64,000 nt of DNA from Certhia americana (Eukaryota > Chordata > Aves > Passeriformes > Certhiidae), in NCBI GenBank assembly GCA_018697195.1, contig CM031860.1:64066332-64130331 (forward strand). The letters run 5' to 3'. The notes beneath the pieces are model-generated. The model did no database searches and was not told where the DNA came from. It saw nothing but the letters and a program-made list of their open reading frames with translations. The translations under genes were made by a program, and so were the position numbers. Below, piece by piece: positions 1 through 9,185 of this stretch (position 1 is the first letter of the stretch; every line of letters starts with the position of its first letter).

Positions 1-75
1 CAGCACCCTCCGGGAGCCACCGCGACCCCCGCGCTGCTGCAAGCAGGCACAGCCGGGGGTTGCGCGTAGCGGGCT

Positions 76-85
76 GACCAATCGG
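76..85 (+). promoter_or_regulatory. CCAAT box (NF-Y type) in the CpG island
   Basis: The decamer gaccaatcgg fits the usual NF-Y pattern of two purines, CCAAT, then C or G and a purine-G. NF-Y sites normally lie 60-100 bases upstream of a start site in TATA-less CpG promoters. On the plus strand that would put a start near 140-180, just before the ATG at 181. NF-Y sites work in either orientation, so this does not settle the gene's direction. Confidence 0.4.
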
Positions 86-180
86 ACGCTGCCCGGGTGG
101 TTCCCCGAGTCCGACCCGAGACGTCCGTTGTGCACCCATCTGTCACCGCAGGCTGGAGGTGAAAAGCCGTCCGGGCTGCC

Positions 181-255
181 ATGGCCGCGCCGCTCAAATC
201 CCGTCCGCAACGATCGCCCTACTTCGCCTCCCACGCTGCCGCCCGCGGGGGATAA
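181..255 (+). CDS. Short open frame with strong ATG context in the CpG island (hypothetical)
   Basis: The ATG at 181 sits in gccATGG, a near-ideal vertebrate initiation context, about 100 bases downstream of a CCAAT box. The frame encodes 24 residues beginning MAAPLKSRPQ, then stops. It could be an upstream open reading frame in a 5' leader, or chance in GC-rich DNA. I see no convincing splice donor inside it that would make it the start of a longer protein. I recognise no homologue. Confidence 0.12.
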   Translation: MAAPLKSRPQRSPYFASHAAARGG

Positions 256-301
256 ATAGAAAGGTAGAGGGAGTCGGGGGAAGAGATCTTTATTTATTTT
301 T

Positions 302-483
302 CCCCCCCCCCCCCCCCCACTACCCCCCCCGAAATAAATGAATAATTTTTTAAAAAATTACTAACAAACAAACAAAAGAGAGAGAAGAAGTCGGTTTTCA
401 CCTCTCCACGCCCCCTCCCCCCCCGCGCCAATTAAAATAATACTTATAATAATGAATAATAAAAGGAACAAAAAAAAAAAAAA
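302..483. repeat. Homopolymer block (C17, C8, C-rich, A14)
   Basis: A run of 17 C is at 302-318, 8 C at 323-330, a C-rich stretch at about 411-424, and 14 A at 470-483. AT-rich filler with several aataa and taata words separates them. The block divides the CpG island. Such tracts are prone to length error in sequencing and assembly. Confidence 0.85.
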
Positions 484-654
484 CAATAAAGCTGTGGAAA
501 GTCCCGGAGTGATGAGCGCGGGTGGAAGGGAAGGGAACAGGCGGTGTCCACAAAGTTCGCCGGCGTGGCTCCTAGAAGCCCTGCTCCGCGGCCCCGGCGG
601 GACAAGCGGACAGAGCAAAGGCACTTCTGTCCCCCAGAACCCAGCCTGTCCTCG

Positions 655-1835
655 CAGACTCCACTCTGACTCCCCAACCCCACTCTGACCCCACATGACC
701 CCAGCTCTGTGTGGCCCTCCAGGACCCAGCTCTGTCCTCGTGCATGATCTTCCCAGCCTGACCCCACAGACCCCAATCTCTGACCCAAAGACCCCAGCGT
801 CTGGCCCCCCACACCCATCTCTGATACCCCAACACAGCTCTGACCCCGCAGACCCTCAGCTCTGACCCAAAGACCCAGCTGCGTGCCCACAGACCCCAGC
901 TCTTGTCCCCCTAGACCCCAGCTCTGAACCACAGACCCCAGCTACTGACCCAAAGAACCCCAGCTCTGCCCCCCAGGACCCCAGCGCTGTGCCCCCCGAC
1001 CCCAGCTCTGTACCCCACAGACCCAGCTCTGCGTGCCCCCAGACCGTGGCAGTTCTGTCCCCACATACCCAGTCTTCTGACGCCCCCAGTACCCCAAGCT
1101 CTGTGACCCACATGACCCCAGCTCTGGCTCCCACAGATCCCAGCTCTGTGCCCACTAGACCTCACTCTGTGTCTCCAGACCCCAGCTGCATGTCATTCCC
1201 CATGACCCCTAGCTCTGTGCCCTCCAGATTCGCACTCGCTGTGCCCCAGACCCCAGCTCTGACCCCAAAGACCCCAGTTCTGTCCTACCCCTCAGCCAAA
1301 CATTGAGACACTCAGAAACAAAAAAAGACCCAGCTCTGTGCCCCTAGTAAACCCCATGCTCTGACCCCAAGACCCTAGCTCTGTGCCCACCAGGACCGCA
1401 TTCTGGCCCCCCAGACCCCAGCTCTGACCGCCACAGACCCCCAGCTCTGTGCCACACGACCCCAGCTCTGGTCCCCAACAGACCCCAGCCTGTGCCCCCG
1501 ACCCCAGCTCTGTGCCAACAGACCCCAGCTGACCCCATAGACCCCAGCGCCTGTCCCACCAGATCCAGCTCTGTCGCCAACCCAGACCCAGCTCTTGTCC
1601 ACATACCCCAGCTCTGCTCCTCCCACAGACCCCACTCTGTGCCTCCAGGACCCCAAGCTCTGTTCCCCAAGACCACCAGCTCTGTGCTCCAGACCCCAGC
1701 TCTGTGCCCCCGAGATTCCAGCTCTGTGCCCCCAGACACCATCTCTGCCCAAAGACCTCCAGCTCTGTCCCCTACGACCCCAGCTCTGTGCCCACAGACC
1801 CCTCCTCAATGCGGAGTCTCCACAGTTTTTATATC
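655..1835. repeat. GC-rich minisatellite, about 20-25-bp units
   Basis: About 1.2 kb is built from degenerate tandem units around the core ccccagctctg, followed by a variable tg/ac-rich spacer such as tgcccccaga. At about 22 bases per unit there are roughly 50 units. The array continues through a short A-rich interruption at about 1317-1327. Read on the minus strand it is rich in GGGG and GGG runs. Long open frames on both strands here are translated repeat (Gly-Trp/Leu-rich on the minus strand, Pro/Ser/Cys-rich on the plus strand) and are not genes. Confidence 0.93.
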
Positions 1836-1845
1836 ATATGTTGCG

Positions 1846-1943
1846 TGGACGGGACCTCAGAAGGATCATCCAGTGCCACTCCCTGCCATGGGCAGGGACA
1901 CCTTCCACTATGCAAGGGTGCTCCAAGCCCAATGTCCAACCTG
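1846..1943 (-). mobile_element. CR1 LINE 3' end, left half of an interrupted copy
   Basis: The sequence reads as the reverse complement of the CR1 3' end: ggacctcagaaggatcatcc, then the ccatgggcagggacacctt block, then ctccaagccc and ccaacctg. The next expected CR1 words are missing here and resume at 2228, so this copy has been split. The terminal CR1 repeat on its left side is not preserved. Confidence 0.8.
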
Positions 1944-1999
1944 CAACAGAAAGGTTTCTGGGACCCTGAGGCACCCGGTTTTGCTTTAGACTCCAAATA

Positions 2000-2226
2000 A
2001 ATTAAGTTTAGAGGCCAAGGGACTCAGTGACCTGCAGTTTGAGCAGGTTTGGAGACTTTGAGGTGAATTCAGCATTGCCATCTTCTTTTTTGGTGCCTTT
2101 TCAGCTCACAAAAGCACAAATAAATATTAGACTGAACAGCATCAGCTCACCCCGGTGAAAGGGAGCACATCAAGTCTTCCTGTAGGAGTCAAATATTTTA
2201 AGGTTGCCCCCACCTGAGAAACTCAT
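2000..2226 (+). repeat. Duplicated unit 1, copy A (inserted in a CR1)
   Basis: This unit of about 227 bases recurs at 4938-5165 in the same orientation, with roughly 95% identity by eye. It begins aattaagtttagaggccaag and ends cacctgagaaactcat. Weaker similarity extends left to about 1944, as if the full element were near 285 bases. It interrupts a CR1 copy (1846-1943 and 2228-2325), so it arrived after that CR1. The strand given is only the reading direction of the window. I do not recognise the family. Confidence 0.85.
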
Positions 2227-2227
2227 T

Positions 2228-2325
2228 CAGGGATCCAGGGGCAGCCACAGCTTCTCTGGGCACCCTGTGCCAGGGCCTCCCCACCCTCCTTACTGAAAAA
2301 ATTCATCCTAATACTAATTCATATC
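2228..2325 (-). mobile_element. CR1 LINE 3' end, right half of the interrupted copy
   Basis: This starts cagggatccaggggcagcc and continues through gccacagcttctctgggcac and gccagggcctccccaccct, then decays at about 2300-2325. It is the part of the CR1 that should directly follow the fragment ending at 1943. Only about 15 CR1 bases are missing between the halves, so unit 1 copy A plus a small deletion separates them. Confidence 0.85.
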
Positions 2326-2865
2326 TATATGGACATGTATTCTTCCTTGTTCCAGCACAACAGGTCCTGGATCGAGGCTCTTCCTTTCAATAAAAAATTA
2401 AATCTGAATTCACTTTTCCAGCCTGCTGGAAGCATTAGCAGGGGAGATGATGTTCATAACTTCAGAGCAGGGGAAAAGCACAGCCATTGACAAATCTTGC
2501 TTCTCCCATCGTGTGAGTTCATGGATACCGTGGGGTCCCATCATCCTGACTGATTTTCTCTGCCACTTCAAAATTCCTCTGAAATAACCTGGCACAGGCA
2601 CTTTGGAGTCAAAACCAACCAGCTGGGGGTCAAAATAAATCCCTGGAGCACAGCAAGGGAGCTTGAGGCTCCTTACCAAACCAAGCAGCAACGACAAAGT
2701 CTGAAAAGCAGGCAGAGAAAAAAGCAACCTGGAGCCTTTGCTTTAGGAAAAAAATCAGGCATATTTAAGTTCTTATATCATAAGGATTGGACTGGGACTG
2801 TTTTGTTTCTCCATTTCCTGATTTTTCTTTCCCCCAGAAGGGTCTCAGCTGATCTAGCTACAGCA
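2326..2865. other. Non-coding stretch, nothing recognised
   Basis: Mixed-composition sequence with short A and T runs. No repeat family, RNA gene or convincing exon is visible on either strand. Confidence 0.5.
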
Positions 2866-3012
2866 ATTTGGGAATCCTGGAATGCTTTAGGTTGGAAGAG
2901 TCCTTAAAGACCATCCAATCCCACCCCTGCCATGGGCAGGGACACCTTCCACTAGCACAGCTCCATCCAGCCTGGCCTTGGACACTTCCCGGGATCCAGA
3001 GGCAGCCACAGA
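2866..3012 (-). mobile_element. CR1 LINE 3' fragment
   Basis: The reverse complement of a CR1 tail: a terminal gaatcctggaatg-like repeat, ttaggttggaagagtcctta, gccatgggcagggacacctt, then ggccttggacacttcccggg. It ends in the ggcagccacag block, so about 150 bases of the 3' end remain. Confidence 0.88.
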
Positions 3013-4880
3013 ATTTGGATTTTGGAAATGAGGAGTAAAGAAGGTTTAAAGGAATCTTACTGACATCTTGGCTTTTGATTGCTACAGCTCTTTGTGCAGA
3101 GGCAGCATATCCTGAGTGAACCTTCTCCATCCTCTAAATCAACAAAACACATCCAGGGAAAAGAAGCCCAAACCACCCAGGAAAGCATTTGATGTCATTT
3201 TAACTGAGGTGGGAAACTCCCTGATAAAAGTTGAAGGTTAAAGCTATTACTCCAACATTATTCTCATACTAAATACAAAACACAGCTCCTGAAGAAGAAA
3301 AAAAATCAACTCCATCCCATCCAAAACAAGGACATTACCCAGAAAGAGAAAAAAAAATTGGGGGGTTTGGTTTTAATCCAGTTTTGTTGGCTTGGAGGAT
3401 GAATTTATTGTGGAAGTGAATCATTGTTTGAATGGTTTAAACTGCACATGTTGAATACAACATTTAACTCTGTGCAGCTGCACCAGGTGAGTGGGAGCCC
3501 AGTGTCCACAGTGGTCACCTTGCCAGCTCCTCCTGGAAGAGGACAACCAGGAGGGACTATGGAATACACGAGAGCATGCAGGGACAATTTCACAGGGCCG
3601 GGAATTCTCTTGCAGGAGTTTTGAGATCCCTTCCAGTCCTACATCCTATGGACTCTCAGGTCATGGCAGAAAACCTGGCCCCATATTAACTCCCTTTTAA
3701 CACACCAAACCATATTTCCCCATTATGATAAATTATCATTAGAGCAGTGCCTGTCCCATGCTAGAAATATTATCCCCCCACATTTTCTGGAGGGTATCAG
3801 CTTATCTGACATGACACCAGGCACCAGAAGGGACATCAGATACTTCAGTGTCTGGCGCTCTCTGGTCTACCCCAGTGTCTCCAGACCTGATCTTTGCAGA
3901 CATTCTCCACTGTCACAGCCAAGCACAGTCACCCAAAGGGCAGCTGGATCCAAGGAGCAGGAGTTACACCCTTCCCCGAGCCCATCAGCTTCCGAGGAGC
4001 CTCATCCCAACATTCCCCTCCAGCAGGTTCTTAACTTTATGCACAAAGCCAACCTCCCTCCCAGGCAGAAGTTCATTTTCCTCTCTTATTGACTGACTGG
4101 TTGGCATTAAGCAGCTCTTTGTAGCCAGGCTGGTTTGTGGCTGGAAACCAGCGGGAAGTGGATTTTTGCTTCCCAACCAGATCGTACAGGACCTGCTTGC
4201 CTGGCCCAGCAGGATCAGCTGAGTATCCCAGCAGAAGACACTTGGGTTCCCTCCAAGCCAGGGACAGATGCCAGGTGTATTTGCTTTTTTAGCAGGATGC
4301 TTTTTCAAGACTCTGATTGATTTTTTTTTTTTTCCCTTTCTTTCTGGTGGCCTCACATTGGAGGCTGCAAGAGCCTGGACACAGAAAGTAACACTAGGTG
4401 GACCCAAGCATTGCAGAGAAACCCTTATCCCATCCTCATGAAGCAGCACTGGGATTCCCAAGCTGTGTCACGGCCAAGACTTGAAACAAAAGCAAAGAAG
4501 TCGCTTAGGGGATCCAAATTAAAAATTTTAGTACTTCCATACCTGCAGCCTGGGTTGTTTTATTCTGTTTGAATCGTGAACTCTCTAAATCCCACCCTAC
4601 CTCCTGCTGCTTTGACTGCAACTCAAGAGAAAGCTGAGTTCACTTCCCAGCTCCTGCTGCACATCCTGTTCGTGCCGTCACCTGCAGGACACCGAAATAA
4701 AAAGCACAGCAGAGGGAGCAGCGACCTGCTGGGAATTCCCAGGTAACTCCTGCCTTGGAGCCCTTGTCACTTGGGATAAAACCCAAGTGTTTATCCCACC
4801 ACTGTTTCCTCCAGCGCTCTCTGGCTTCACCCCTGGAGCTGAATCCTACAAGAGAAGCCGTGGGGATCCCATTTCAGGCT
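3013..4880. other. Non-coding stretch with short A/T tracts
   Basis: A 13-T tract is at 4321-4333 and A-rich tracts lie near 3297-3305 and 3349-3356. Frames up to 158 codons occur on the minus strand at 3985-4461, but they have no recognisable domain, splice context or family resemblance. I call no gene here. Confidence 0.5.
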
Positions 4881-4937
4881 GCTCTGAGGAGACCCAGGCT
4901 GGTTTGAAGCACTAGGTTTGCTTTCAAGAATCAAAGA

Positions 4938-5165
4938 AATTAAGTTTAGAGGCCAAGGGAGTCAGTCAGACCTGCAGTTTGAGCAGGTTTGGAGACTTTG
5001 AGGTGAGTTCAGCACTGCCATCTTCTTTTAGATGTCTTTTCAGCTCACAAAAGCACAAATAAATATTAGACTGAACAGCATCAGCTCACCCAGGTGAAAG
5101 GGAGCACATCAAGTCCTCCTGTAGGAGTCAAATATTTTAAGGTTGCCCCCACCTGAGAAACTCAT
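4938..5165 (+). repeat. Duplicated unit 1, copy B
   Basis: The second copy of the unit at 2000-2226 lies about 2.9 kb downstream in the same orientation. Differences are scattered: a 2-base insertion near 4966, several changes near 5030, and single substitutions elsewhere. Weaker similarity extends left to about 4885. This copy is not flanked by CR1. The clean right-hand boundary shared by both copies (after actcat) looks more like the end of an element than a random duplication breakpoint. Confidence 0.85.
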
Positions 5166-5914
5166 CCAAATAAGAGAGAGAAGACCATAAAATTCACAAA
5201 ATAACTCCAGGAAAAGGCACAACAGTCCCTTTAGCACTAGGGGGATTTTAGGTGAGTTTAGGAGGCAGCTGCATGAGTAGCAGACCCAGAAATCTGAAGC
5301 TTTAAGGTAAAGGCAATAATCTGCTGCCTCTTTCTCTTGCTCCCAACCAGGAGGTGAGAGTCATCTCTCACAGAAGAAGAAATCAGCTATATTTAATTAA
5401 AAATGTACATAAACACTCATTCTTTTGTCTCCCTCCTGCACAATCTTCTTCCTTAGCAAGGAAAGGAGTCAGAGAGGGCCAGAGCTGGTGCTCAACCAAG
5501 AGCTGCTGGGAAGGTCAGGCTCCTTCAGCTGCAGATTGCACCCAGATGGTGATTTCCTCCTGGCAGTGGCAGGAGCTGGGGAAGGCAGCCAGTCTCCAGC
5601 AGGCTCTGCCAGAGCTGGAGGCAGAAAGAGCCTGGCCAAAGCCATGCCAACATGCAGATCTCATTAGGCCAGGCCCTGCAGCCAACTCGTGCTACCCCCG
5701 GTTAGAACGGGGAGATGGGAGCAGGACCAGAGCTCAGACATCACCACTGTGGCCACTGCACAGGCTTTGCCCTGAACAAAGCCCATTCTCAGGCCTGAAA
5801 CAGGATTCATTTGTTTATAAAGATCTCCCAACTCCAGGAGGTGTTAAGGGAGCAACTCCCACCTGACTATTGCTTCCCTGGAAAGGAGCCACAGGATGGA
5901 ACTGCAGCTTGGAG
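5166..5914. other. Non-coding stretch, nothing recognised
   Basis: No repeat family is recognised. Open frames of up to 170 codons begin here. The longest one that continues to the right (5811-6434) owes most of its length to the CR1 that follows. Confidence 0.45.
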
Positions 5915-6430
5915 GGGATCATGGAGTCATGGAATGATTTGGGTTGGGAAGGACCTCAAAGCCTATCCAGTGCCACCCCCTGCCATGGGCAGGGACACTT
6001 TCCACAGTCCCAGGGTGCTCCAAGCCCAGTCCAGCCTGGCCTTGGACACTTCCAGGGATCCAGGGGCAGCCACAGCTGCTCTGGGCACCCTGTGCCAGGG
6101 CCTCCCCACCCTCTCAGGGAACAATTCCATCCCAATATCCCATCCATCCCTGCCCTATGGCTGTGGGAAGCCACTCCCTATCTCCTGTCCCTCCATCCCT
6201 TGTCCCCAGTCCCTCTCCAGCTCTCCTGGAACTCCTTCATGCCCTGGAAGGGGCTCTGAAGTCTCCCTGGAGCCTTCCCTTCTCCAGGTGAGCACCCCCA
6301 GCTCTCCCAGCCTGGTTCCAGAGCAGAGGGGCTCCAAGCCTTGGAGCAGCTCCGTGGCCTCCTTTAGATTTGCTCCAGCAGCTCCAGGTCCTTCTGATGC
6401 TGGGGGAGAGAGGAGTATCAGCACATGGAC
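5915..6430 (-). mobile_element. CR1 LINE 3' region, about 515 bp
   Basis: A well-preserved reverse-complement CR1. In order it shows the terminal catggagtcatggaatgatt, ttgggttgggaaggacctca, ccatgggcagggacacttt, the dense CR1 blocks through the ccctctcagggaacaattcc region, tcccttgtccccagtccctc, and gccttcccttctccagg, then the region where CR1 normally reads gctccaggtccttct. It is 5'-truncated, as nearly all CR1 copies are. Confidence 0.95.
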
Positions 6431-6844
6431 CTGATTGCTCTTTCAGCCACAGTCTGTCCTCAGGCTCCTGAGCACAGCCAGTCCATCCCAGGGCAAAATT
6501 TGAACCAGAGCTTGAAGCAACAATGATTGTGGTCAATTTTGGTGTAAAGGAAAAAGTTATTTCCTGGGGAGTGAGGGATTGAAATCTATCCCCCAAGCAG
6601 CAGCTAAAGCTTTACCCTGGCCCTTCAGTACCCGGGTGTCAGTTTTCCCTCCTGTAGCAGTCAGAGATCTCTCCACAGAGCTTGTCAGAGCACATCCCCA
6701 TTTCATGGCTGGTTAACAACAGGACTCAGGGTCTCTGTGTCACACAGGGTCTGTCACACATGTGCCAGCACCCTGCAGGAGAGCCCAGGCTCCATCTCCC
6801 TGCTGCCAGAGATCCAACACATCCTTACAGGATAAGGTAAACTC
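6431..6844. other. Non-coding spacer between two CR1 copies
   Basis: About 410 bases of mixed composition with no recognised element or gene. Confidence 0.5.
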
Positions 6845-7150
6845 TGGTAGAATATGGAATATCCTGAGTTGGAAAGGACACACAGGATCATCCAGTCCAG
6901 CTCCTGGCCCTGCACAGACACCCCAACAATCCCACCCTGTAACTGAGATCGTTGTCCCAACACTCCTGGAGCTCTGACAACCTCAGGGCTGTGCCCATTC
7001 CCTGGGGAGCCTGGGCAGTGCCCCACCAGCTTGTGGATAAGGAACCTTTCCCCGATTTCCAACCTGAACCTCCCCTGCCCCAGCCCCAGCCATTCCCTCC
7101 GGTCCTGTCACTGTCACTGAGATCAGAGCTGCCCCTGCTCTCCAGCACAG
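6845..7150 (-). mobile_element. CR1 LINE 3' region of a second subfamily
   Basis: This reads atcctgagttggaaaggaca, ggatcatccagtccagctcc, cctgcacagacaccccaaca, then the ccaacactcctggagctctg block and a cattccctggggagcctggg block. These differ from the ccatgggcagggacacc type that dominates the window, so a separate CR1 lineage contributed this copy. Confidence 0.85.
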
Positions 7151-9119
7151 TGGGTTTGCTGAGGCTCAGCCGTGCCACCAAAGCCACTGAAGAAGAGGGG
7201 ACATTCAGCAGAAGATGGTTTTCCACTGCTCTGGTTTCTTTGTGGGGAAAATCTTGGGAAAATCCTACCCTTAAAATGATGTTACAGCTACACAAAGAGT
7301 CCTGCTGCCTAATGAGTACGTCTCAGACAGAGATAAACACAATAGATTTGCACAGAGCCACAGCTGAATAGCTGACTTCAGCCTTAGTTTAGCCTCAGAG
7401 CATTAAGAGATTGTTGATTCCAGTAGAGAAAACACTTGCCAACCTTTTTTTTTTTTTTTTTTTTTTTGTGCAAGAGCACAGTTTAAAGGAAAGAACTTCT
7501 CAGTCACTCCAGGCACTGGCAAGCCCAGCCTCTCTCGGGCAGTCAGCGGCGACTTGATGTGAATATTTTCACTGCTGCTGGAGGCAACGTGCTGGTGATA
7601 AGGAATTCAGCATGGTGTTTATTTATTTTCAGAACTCTAATGGATTTAGTAATAAATTCTGCTCCTTGCCCAAGACTCAGCTGAACATGTTCTGAAGCCC
7701 AAAGCAGCAGATCCAGATGATGTCATGTAACAGCGCAATAAAGAATTACACAACGGAAAGCAGCAGATAAAAAACAGGGACAATCAGCAGCTTCTCAAGA
7801 TGTAATGAGGAGTAACCTTAAATCCCAGCCACGCAGAGCCCCTTGACTAATTCATCCAGTTAAATCACACACATCCACATGCATAAATATTTACCTGAAA
7901 CCTTCATGACGAGGAAGAGGAGGGCACCAAGCAGCAGTGCAGCTTTACATCAGGCAAAACCACACGGGAAGCAGCAGAAACAAAAACAAGCCTAATGAAG
8001 AGCATTTTCCAGGCAAAAAAGCAGATTTTAACTGACTCAGCAGCAGGTTCACAAGGACTTGCAGCACAGAGAAGTCGTGAGCAACTGGAAGAGCTTCCAG
8101 ACAAGCTAAAACTCCCACTTTTAACACAAAAATGTATGGGATTCTGAGATGTGGTTGTGAAGATTCTTCACACTTGGGCATGGTGGCCTTCATCTCACTG
8201 AGCACATACAATTGCTGGCAGCAAACTCACAAGAACAGGAAAGGAAAAAAAAAAAAATTAAAAAGCCCCTCAAGTTCCACAAGCAGCTTCAAAGCCCAAC
8301 AGGGTTTTCCTCACTGCTAAAGAGGATTCAGAGTTCATTGTGCTCGTGGAGCTCAAGTTGGGCTGTAGGAAAAAACCTCCTGCTTCTCTCTGCTTGAGGT
8401 GCCACCCTCCGCCAGCGATGGGCAGGGATGCACAGAGCACCCCAATAAAGCCATTACAGCTTCCCATCTCGAGCTGCCACACAACAGCCTGGCTCAGGAT
8501 GGGATATTTGGTGAGAGGATGAGGCAGAAGAGGCATTTCAAGGGATGTGTCAAGCACAGGTATCAGCACAGAGACTAGTGGGAGAAACGCAGCAGCCCCT
8601 GGCAACAAGGAGGATTCACCACATCCTCCACAGGTTCACCAAGAGCACAGAGTCCCCACAGACCCGGAGTCTTGGGTTTGAGAGCCCATCCCTTCAAACC
8701 AACAGCAATTTAAAGGAATTTTTTTTACTCTGAAACGAGTAAAGCAACAACTAATGAAAACCAGGGCACCAGCACAACCCTACAGTGGGACTGAGTTACT
8801 CTCCCTACTGCCACGTTAACCAAAATTGAGCTCTTTTAATGATAATAGCCCAGCATATGTTCTTCAAATTAATTTGGATCAGCAGCATTCCCACCACCTG
8901 GAGAAGGGCATAAGTAAAGCCCTCCATGCCTTTAGGAAGCAGCTGAGTATCTTTATAATGGTATTTTTGCATTAAATGCTTCAGACTCTTGATGCCAGCA
9001 GGGATTTAGTGACTCCCACTGAACAGTGGCAAAGGAAGGAGTCTGAAAGCAGAGGGTTTTTTCCTCCAGCCAAACACCTCCCTTTTCCATGGGAAGGAAG
9101 AAAGAATAACTAGCTGGAA
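7151..9119. other. Non-coding stretch with a 23-T tract
   Basis: A T23 run occupies 7445-7467. The part at about 7530-7800 is free of recognised repeats and contains several AT-rich words (aataaagaattacac, tttatttattttcagaac). It could be regulatory, but only comparison with other birds would show that. Minus-strand frames of 112 and 88 codons near 7945-8608 have no recognisable product. Confidence 0.45.
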
Positions 9120-9185
9120 TGAGGCATTCCTGAGGTAGAGTATTTCCAGCCAAAATGGACCTACAATGATCACCCAGTCCAGCTG
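9120..9185 (-). mobile_element. Possible decayed CR1 3' end
   Basis: The words ccaaaatggacctacaatga and tcacccagtccagctgagag resemble the reverse complement of an older CR1 terminus (a ggaccta-caatgatcat-ccagtccaact pattern). No upstream CR1 block is preserved. Confidence 0.35.

Larger units (their letters stand above)
1..620. promoter_or_regulatory. CpG island, truncated at the window's left edge
   Basis: I count about 31 CpG dinucleotides by hand in the first 255 bases. That is close to the number expected without CpG depletion, whereas most of the window is CpG-poor. Further CpGs occur at about 505-620. Low-complexity C and A runs (about 300-485) break the island in two. In birds such islands usually mark promoters and first exons. 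The gene it serves could run right into this window or left out of it, because no recognisable coding exon fixes the direction. It could also be a distal or orphan island. Confidence 0.7.

Noticed and set aside
444..1165. Long overlapping minus-strand frames rich in Gly, Trp and Leu, and matching plus-strand Pro/Ser frames
   Set aside because: They are translations of the 20-25-bp minisatellite in every register and follow the repeat period, not a protein.
5811..6434. 207-codon plus-strand open frame
   Set aside because: Most of it is antisense CR1 3' sequence, which lacks stops in some registers; no protein family is recognised.
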